Shown piece after piece: positions 14,451 through 20,887 of a DNA stretch of 20,887 nucleotides. The notes beneath the pieces are model-generated. The model made no database searches, was not told the origin of the DNA, and worked only from the letters and a program-made list of their open reading frames with translations. Position 1 is the stretch's first letter. Every line of letters starts with the position of its first letter. The stretch is taken from NCBI GenBank assembly GCA_003427395.1, contig BFEA01000204.1:1302702-1323588 (forward strand). The letters run 5' to 3'. Source of the stretch: Chara braunii. Taxonomy: Eukaryota; Streptophyta; Charophyceae; Charales; Characeae. A program made the translations under genes and the position numbers.

Positions 14451-14832
14451 TTTTTTTTTTTTTTTTAATTAGTTAGTTGTGACGGACTGCTAACAGCGAA
14501 CAGACTGTTGCAGATAGAGTGGTTGTCTATTCTTGCTGCAAGCATCTGTTTCAGACTAGTCAAAAGTAGGAGTAGAATTGTTTGCAGGGGTCTGAAACTA
14601 TCTGTTGCTACCGCTTGACTGCTTCCTGATAAATCTGGACCGTATATTTAATTTTATTCATTAAGCAGTTGGGTGCCACGCTGCGGTAGGCCCCAGCGAG
14701 GTTACTAGTTGAGATTGCATGCCACGTGTAGCTCTGGGGTGGAGATGACAAAGGTTGAGACATTAGACTAGGATGAGGGGTGGACTGCCTGTGGATAGGC
14801 ACTTTGTTGGCTGACCACTTGCTCGGTGTTAA
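14451..14832. other. Non-coding stretch after a T16 run
   Basis: Begins with a run of 16 T (14451-14466). No coding or RNA feature is supported. Confidence 0.4.
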
Positions 14833-15504
14833 AAACCCAGGCGAAGAGCAGCTGAGGAAAGGAAGGACTCGCAGAAGGTTCAGGTGGCAGCAGCCAGCGC
14901 AGTGATGACACTAGCAGCTGTAGCAGCAGCGCGCGTTAGAGCTAAGGCCGAGACAGCAAAGGCTACCATTTCTGCAATGTCCCCCGTCTCTTCCCAGGCC
15001 TCTTCGATAGGTGTTAGTCAGGGCATATCAAGGCCTTTCACTAGTTAGTCTGTTGGGGTGCAGGACTGCCAGCAACAACCCTTGTCAATGGAGGACGTTG
15101 AGAATAGAGAAGCGGATGCCTTTCACACAGAGTTACAACGTCAGATATAGGAGGTAGAGGATAGACGAGACAAGGCTAGAAGAAGAAAGCCTAGACTAGA
15201 GGCGAGGGAGGTGGAACTAAACTGGGTAGAAGCTTCGGATGTGGAAACCCCTAATAAGCGGACACTTCGGTCAAGTCAGTGTGGCCGAAGTACAGGCCGT
15301 GTATTAGGAGGTGCTGGCCACATTGATAGTCGATCAGAAGTAAATTCTGGTTGGGCAGAGAGGCCCCAAGCCTACAGTAGGGCCTGCGCAACCCGTTGTA
15401 GTCCCCCCAGCAGTGGTTGGTGCGTTCGTGTCATTGTTGCCTATGAGAGGTCTCTTTGTACCTTAGTACGACATATTCCCAGCAGGCGGTTAATCAGTCG
15501 GTAG
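14833..15504 (+). pseudogene. Gag/ORF1-like charged protein with TAG stops
   Basis: One frame runs 224 codons with only two internal stops, TAG at 15046-15048 and TAG at 15148-15150. It reads an Ala/Lys-rich helix (RRRAAEERKDSQKVQVAAAS and AAVAAARVRAKAETAKATIS). A Ser-rich linker follows, then an acidic/basic coil (EDVENREADAFHTELQRQI, EVEDRRDKARRRKPRLEARE). This looks like the N-terminal multimerisation part of a retroelement gag or ORF1. Both stops fit CAG-to-TAG changes. It might belong to the LTR element with the 13364 primer site or to the LINE further right; the sequence does not decide. No zinc knuckle or capsid motif is seen. Confidence 0.4.
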
Positions 15505-16690
15505 TAGTGGCAGACTCCAGGATTTGCTTCATCTGTCCCCATATCCATTGCTGCAACTACAGTGCGGCAGCTGGGCCAGCGGCTTGTGCAGCAGGTTGGG
15601 CAACCTGTTCCACCGGATTCAGTTACCGGTGCAGCAGGCACAAGTGGTTGGTCCACAGCTAGAGACATGAGTCTAGAGAAGGAAGAAAATGTTGCTGCAG
15701 CAAGGTAGTTGGATGGGTAGGCACAGGGCGATGGACACAACCGTGATCTTGATTGTTGGGCTAGGGCCGGGTGTCTTGATCAGTTTCTGTTGTTAGGGGG
15801 AGAGATGAGACAAGAATGCTGTAAGGTACGGCTTGCTACTAAGTTCACCAACATTGAGGGGAACTAGTGTTGCCGAGGTCGTTGTGCGATAACCCTGTTT
15901 GCTTCGCTACTCACATTAGATGATCCAGAGGGAGGAGTGTTGGCCGTTTGTAGTTAGGCCGAGGCGGCTGGTATGCGAAAGGGCAACCAGTCTAGGAGTC
16001 AAGGGAAAGGTCCTACTCTGTGTATGAGGATGAGAAAGGGTCTTGGATGTGCAGATAGACCGGCTTGTAAGGGGCACCAGCAAAGTGTATGGCATGAATG
16101 TACAAACCAAGGTGAGGGGTCCAGTCCAGTTGGTCACCAGAGGGATGCAGCCCAAAGAGGGGTAAGGCACCTTCAACCTACGGAAGCACTGCGAGCACTT
16201 CCTTGGGAAGCACATCCGGCCTGTAGAAGTAGTAGCCGCTTCTGCTCTTGTTGAGGTGGTGGAATCCCTTACCATCTCAAAAGACGACCAAGGTTACTGA
16301 CTCCTTAGTCACCCCGCAGACACATCTGGACCACATGAAGCTCTGTTCATGGGGTGTGTCTGAGTCCTTAGAGGAGCTAGATGGTGAGACCTGCTAGCTG
16401 CCTCGGTGACCAAGTGAAAGGTTCCAAGGATCTGGTAGACAACAATGTACGTGGCCGCGAGACTCTCAAATATTTTTCGACCTAAGACTACACTAGTCGC
16501 ATTTGTGTGATGAGTCTGCACATTGGCACCGTGCGCAGCGGCTAAGGCGATTTGTAGTATCTAGCTTAGCCAATACGAAAAACACTAGTGTGTCGAGGCT
16601 ACATAACAGATGTAGTCGGTGCTTCCTCCTATGGGGAAAGGCAACTAAAGACAATATTCTAACTATCGAAAAGTCACAACCTTCGTGTTA
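15505..16690 (+). pseudogene. Heavily degraded retroelement coding DNA
   Basis: Plus-strand frames give short protein-like pieces separated by many stops, chiefly TAG: FNLRKHCEHFLGKHIRPVEV near 16170-16230 followed by VVAASALVEVVESLTISKDD, and RPACKGHQQSVWHEC near 16055-16100. I could not assign a domain. Neither strand has a convincing intact gene. It probably bridges the 14833 gag-like piece and the LINE ORF1. Confidence 0.3.
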
Positions 16691-16739
16691 TGTACCACTT
16701 CGGGGTTGCAATGTTCTTAGTTGGACAAAGGCAATCACA

Positions 16740-18230
16740 GTGGGGTTTTTAAACCTTGGAGGGGTAGGCCCTCCAAACCTCTTTAGAATAAGGGACCCCC
16801 ATTGGAAGGGGCCCGGAGGGGAAAGGAAGGGGCTGACAAGGAAACCGAGGACAAGGAAGAAAAAGCACAACCGCCTCCGCTAAATTAGCAGGAGGACGGC
16901 ACACGGGCTCAGGAGGAACCGTCGGTAGAACCATCTACATCGCAGAGCACAGAACCATCTACATCACAAAGCATAGGCCCATTCGTGGACGCCTTCAGCC
17001 CGTGCCCCATGGAGGTGGAAAAAGACGAAATAGGAACCGACAAGGACCCCCCCTCCCCCCCCGGATGTGGTAATGACGGACGCAACACCGTCCCAGACAT
17101 CAGCGTCGGCCCCCTTGCACATCAGACTCGAATCTTTGGCGAACTTGTTGATGCAGAGGCTGCAACTTCAGCATACCGGCCTCCCTACAGATTTATGGGA
17201 CCACACGTACCATGAGCTGGTGCGGACNTTAGAAGGGAGTGACGCTCTGCGCACAACACTAGAGAACGGTCCACCACAGGGTTCCCCCCCCGGATGTGGT
17301 AATGACGGACGCAACACCGTCCCAGACATCAGCGTCGGCCCCCTTGCACATCAGACTCGAATCTTTGGCGAACTTGTTGATGCAGAGGCTGCAACTTCAG
17401 CATACCGGCCTCCCTACAGATTTATGGGACCACACGTACCATGAGCTGGTGCGGACGTTAGAAGGGAGTGACGCTCTGCGCACAACACTAGAGAACGGTC
17501 CACCACAGGGTCACCAGTGGCCCGATAGTCTGCAAAAGGTGTTTTATGTGGTAAATAAGCGATTCCGTCCACCACCCCTGCCCACAGATAATCAACATCA
17601 CCTCCAGGACATGGTACCACTGTCACAACAACGTGACACTCCTCAAGCTGACACGGGTCGGGGTGCACAACACGTTCTACTGTCCGAGGACACAAAATCT
17701 CATGAACCCTCCATTAACACCCAGGGCGACAATGAGGGAAACAGGGCTCTGACAAACCACCTCTCATTAGAAACACAACGCTGGAAGAAGAAAATCTAGA
17801 TGAGTCCGTAGATGGCTCCCATACCAACGGCGAGGACAGAGAGTAGGGCCCGGTGGGAGGACCCCCGCCCCAACAATTGAGAGATAAGTGCGGTAAATTG
17901 AGACATGCGCTAGAACAGGGGAGGTACCAAGAATACCCTGCTCTTAACGAGGTTCTGATGTTACCAGTGCGGAAGAAGAAAGGAAGATGGGAATTGGGCT
18001 TAAAAGTACCTCCGGCCCAGGAAAAGTATGGGGGGTAACTCTGACGGGCTTGGACCCCCTTATTGCCAGCCTGCCGGCTCACATGAAAGATACCTTGCTA
18101 ACGAAGGAAATCAGCATCCACATCCAAAAATCGATCATACCGGGAGTGCATGGGAAGCTGTTGTGTACTAATGCAACAAGGGCCCAGTGGGAATCGATCC
18201 CTTGCGAGAGGTAGGCCTCAGATGGTTCTA
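16740..18230 (+). pseudogene. LINE ORF1 remnant
   Basis: A frame reads FKPWRGRPSKPL, stop, NKGPPLEGARRGKEGADKET, a lysine/glutamate segment, another TAG, and then an acidic Ser/Thr/Pro-rich region (EEPSVEPSTSQSTEPSTSQS, VDAFSPCPMEVEKDEIGTDK). After a 229-bp duplication it continues RLESLANLLMQRLQLQHTGL, WDHTYHELVRTLEGSDALRT, and VFYVVNKRFRPPPLPTDNQH, stopping at 17799. Shifted frames carry on (RWELGLKVPPAQEKYGG; VTLTGLDPLIASLPAHMKDT) to about 18214. In LINEs, ORF1 binds the element RNA. Neither an RRM nor a CCHC knuckle is clear here, so the label rests on position before the endonuclease and on composition. Confidence 0.45.
17055..17511 (+). repeat. 229-bp tandem duplication in LINE ORF1
   Basis: Both copies begin CCCCCCCCGGATGTGG and are identical as far as I can read, except for N at 17228 in copy 1 where copy 2 (17457) has G. 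The 229-bp period shifts the ORF1 frame. Confidence 0.88.
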
Positions 18231-18524
18231 GTACACCGTTCTCCTCGACATGCAACTCCTAAAAGTGAAATCCAACAATGTGTGGATTGAGGAGGAAGTC
18301 CAAGCCTGTCTGTGTCGAAGTCTTAAGAGCTCGCTACTCACATCCCCTACAGACCTTGGCTTGGTGACATGGCAAAGACTGTAGGGAATTGGGTGACATT
18401 GAGGGACCTGCAATTTTGCTAATGGACCAGTACGACTGATCTACAGAAAGGACCTGGCTTGGAGCAAAGGCCTACGAGAGGCTGACCTCGACTTGCGCAC
18501 AATGGTCTCGCAACGGCCACACCA

Positions 18525-19620
18525 GACAAACGACAGGCGATATGGGAACAACTCAGAGGCGTGGCTGGGAAAACGTGGCCGGATGTGGTATGGATTCAAG
18601 AGACCCACCTTCTTGAGACCCCGGACCATTACCGTGCTCACCACGTGATATGGCCATACGAGGCCTTCAGGGCCCATGCCCCGAGGCCAGGTAGCGCCGG
18701 GGTGCCGATTTGGCTTCCACCATCCTCCCGAGCAACACCGGTGTATTGGGTAGTTGATAAGGAGGAAGGAAGGTGGGTCTCAATGTTAGTAATGTTGGAA
18801 GTAGAACTGCTCTGCATCATCTGCGTATACGCTCCAAACACAAAAGGGGGGAGGTGGACTTTTTTTTAGGGTATTCGCTAGCAGATCCCAGCAGGCCTAC
18901 CGGTGATCATTGCAGGTGATTTCAATGCGGCCCCGGACCGCTAGCTAGACAGGTGGAGAATCCCCTCCCCTCCCCGACGTATATAGCAGCAGATGGAGCA
19001 GTTATTGAAGAGTTGTGTTCCACCCTCCGTGTATTCGATACTTTCAGAAGAGCCTTCCCGAGGGAAAATAAGTTCTCCTGTTTTAGGAATACAGGCGTTG
19101 AGATCTGCTCCAAGTCACGGATTGACCTTATCCTTATGTCGGAAGACTTGGAAGGAGCCCAACAGTTTGCATATCTGCTTCCCCGCAGTCCTTATAGGGG
19201 GTTGGACCACACGATGGGTGGAATAACACTCACCTTCAGAAAGCGGCCCAATCATGGGCCAAGTTTTTTTAAACTTGACACGACATTGCTTCAACAACAA
19301 GACTTCTTGAGCTTAATGTGGGATATGTGACAATATTGGCGTCAACAGAAACAATTAATTGATTCTGAGATCATATGGTTCAATGGTCTTTATTTTATGG
19401 GCCGTAAATGCAAAGAGTATGCAAAAAAAAAGGCTAACCAAAGATTCAGGAAGAAATGGAAATTCAATACCGAATTCAAGACGTAGCAGCCCCCTGCCCT
19501 GGAATTACAAAACCTTAATAGCAAGCTCTTAGAATTTGCAACCTACAAATAGCAAGGCATAAGGATCAGAGGCAAGGTATCCAAGCACAACATGGAAGGG
19601 GCCATGGATTTCGTTTTTTT
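18525..19620 (+). pseudogene. LINE ORF2 N-terminus: APE-type endonuclease and linker
   Basis: The enzyme nicks target DNA to give the primer for reverse transcription. One frame (18525-18944) reads KRQAIWEQLRG, then WPDVVWIQETHLLETPDHYR with the catalytic Glu at 18600-18602, the strand LLCIICVYAPN, and PVIIAGDFNAAPDR with the Asp/Asn pair near 18918-18926. The N-terminal 'WN-x-x-G' strand is not recognised. TAG codons interrupt at 18867, 18879 and 18942. A frameshift near 18950 moves to the next frame: RIDLILMS, then GLDHTMGG where SDH is usual, so the pre-catalytic Ser is Leu although Asp and His remain. Linker helices (RRAFPRENKF; KEYAKKKANQRFRKKWKF) continue through TGA 19328, TAG 19484 and TAG 19550 to a second shift at a T7 run (19614-19620). 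Confidence 0.78.
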
Positions 19621-20887
19621 GCCATGGCCAAGACCAAAACAAGAAGGCAATCAATCGAGGTCTTCCTGGACCTCGTTGACTCGAATCGACCCCTAGCCAC
19701 CTCCACCCCGCAATGTATGAGGATGGCTAGGGACTTTTACAAGGATCTTTTCACGTCCCACACTAAAGGCACGCCAATAGAACAAAAGGACCCAGGAATC
19801 GACACCTTCCTTACCCCACTCACCAAGACTCTGACCCCCCAATTGAGAGAGGCGCTGGAACGACCAGTAACCAAAAATGAGGTATGGACCGCCCTATTCC
19901 AGATGGAGGAAGAAAAGACCCCCAGTGTGGATGGCGTCCTGAAATAATTTTTGGCATCCTGTTGGGACTGGCTGGCACACGACCTCATGAGCTTTTGTGG
20001 GAAGGTGTGGGAAGAGGGAGCGATGGGGGAAATGGTGGGGCAAGGGGTGCTCATATTGCTATACAAAAAAGGGGACAAAATGAATATATGAAACTACAGA
20101 CCTATTACGTTGTTAACCGTTGTTTATAAAATGTTATCCAATGCGCTTGCCAACCGGATGGCCTCGGCCTTAGAGCAGATAATACATCCTTCGCAAACTG
20201 GCTTTCTCAAGGGTCGTCGCATCCACGATAATACCCTATTAGTGAACGAACTGCTGCGCCTCTCCCTCCAGTCCAAGTGCAATGCCGCCTTCATCTTCAT
20301 AGATTTCGAAAAAGCGTACGACCATGTGGACTGGCCTTTTTTGGACAAATGTCTAGCTAAAATGAACTTTGGGGAGGACTTCAGACGATGGGTGCGCATC
20401 CTTCATACCAACGCCACTACCAAAGTACAAATCAATGGGCATCTGGCCCCAAAATTTCCCTTGCAATGCTCGGTCAGGCAGGGCGACCCCTTGGCCCCTT
20501 ACCTCTTTGTGGTGGTCATGGAGGCATTAGCAACCAACTTGAGAGCCAACAAGGACATCCGTAGGATCCAGGTGACCTCCATCCCAGAGGATGCAATGCA
20601 AGTGTGCTCCTTGTTTGCTGATGACTTGTCCTTGATGATCGAGGCTTCCCATCGGAATATAGAAGAAATCGAGAGTCTGATGAACCGCTTTTGCACTCTC
20701 TCAGACATGTCAGTCAACTGGTGCAGTAAGACCCGGGTGCAACGACTTGATTTTTACTGGTCACCTGTAGCCTCTCTCTGTCGAGGTTGTACTATAGGTA
20801 GGACAGATTCGTAATTTGTTTGGCTGAGGGCTAACCGAGAGACCTACCTGAGAGGGAAATTCGTAAGGGACATATTTGCAAATCCGG
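19621..20887 (+). pseudogene. LINE ORF2 reverse transcriptase, incomplete at window end
   Basis: One frame runs from about 19624 to 20814, broken only by TAA 19945 and TGA 20089. It opens with the usual LINE lead-in (MARDFYKDLF; TPQLREALERPVTKNEVWTA; EEEKTPSVDGV). RT motifs follow in order: LLYKKGDK, stop, NYRPITLLTVVYKML; SQTGFLKGRRIHDNTLLVNE; motif A FIFIDFEKAYDHVDW with Asp near 20302; motif B SVRQGDPLAPYLF; motif C CSLFADDLSLMI with both Asp residues kept. Past MSVNWCSKTR the frame is lost near 20730 and ends at TAA 20812. The thumb and any C-terminal domain lie outside the window. All catalytic residues that can be seen are present. Closest in style to L1/Tx1-group elements. Confidence 0.85.

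Larger units (their letters stand above)
16691..20887 (+). mobile_element. L1/Tx1-like LINE, 3' part beyond window
   Basis: ORF1-like remnants are followed on the same strand by an APE-type endonuclease and a non-LTR RT with motifs in the canonical order: WIQETHL, VCVYAPN-like, AGDFNA, RIDLIL, LDH, NYRPITLL, FLKGRR, FIFIDFEKAYDHVDW, RQGDPLAP, FADDL. The element runs off the right end, and its 5' end is not sharply defined. Frameshifts and eight or more in-frame stops make it dead. Confidence 0.85.

Noticed and set aside
15916-16275. Minus-strand 119-codon ORF
   Set aside because: Ser/Thr-rich shadow opposite degraded plus-strand coding pieces. No domain.

Overview
This is eukaryotic nuclear DNA of the green lineage, made almost entirely of decayed retroelements and simple repeats. 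A streptophyte alga such as Chara is my best guess, but this is inference. It rests on a Chlamys-type Penelope-like element, a mitochondrial nad2 fragment of green-lineage type, a plant-style tRNA-iMet primer binding site, and sparse exons in repeat-rich DNA. There are no bacterial-style operons. Single N bases appear at ten places.

Region 1 (1-6874): a Penelope-like retroelement (PLE) with permuted domains. Two direct pseudo-LTR copies (28-884; 4734-6874) flank a coiled-coil ORF, an intact-looking N-terminal GIY-YIG endonuclease (1823-2425), a cysteine-rich linker with the CxC motif, and a broken telomerase-like reverse transcriptase (to about 4640). This order (endonuclease, CxC linker, RT) defines the Naiad/Chlamys clade. 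The lack of cysteines around the GIY-YIG motif points to the Chlamys branch. The right pseudo-LTR is split by a 1.18-kb solo-LTR-like insertion (4903-6084) and ends in a short inverted copy of its own terminus.

Region 2 (6875-9600): poly-T tracts, a CCCGGG-rich minus-strand retroposon-like segment, a nuclear copy of mitochondrial nad2 (7883-8017, minus), and two roughly 480-bp CTT/CCT pyrimidine tracts separated by about 600 bp of unassigned DNA.

Region 3 (9601-11900): the only candidate host-gene sequence. A 44-codon exon with good splice sites lies at 10055-10186 (possibly VASt-like). Two weaker exon candidates are at 11717-11818 (plus) and 10894-11046 (minus).

Region 4 (11900-14800): a two-copy 397-bp tandem repeat, a long hairpin, a probable LTR end with a canonical primer binding site (13364-13375), and a second two-copy tandem repeat. 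No gag or pol is recognisable directly downstream.

Region 5 (14833-20887): eroded coding DNA ending in an L1/Tx1-like LINE. It holds ORF1 remnants, an APE endonuclease and an RT with its FADD motif. The LINE runs off the right edge. Its in-frame stops are almost all of the kind made by C-to-T or G-to-A transitions, as expected from methylated-cytosine decay.

The genes do not form one working pathway. They are successive insertions. The PLE and the LINE each carry their own endonuclease and RT for target-primed reverse transcription, and both are inactive here.
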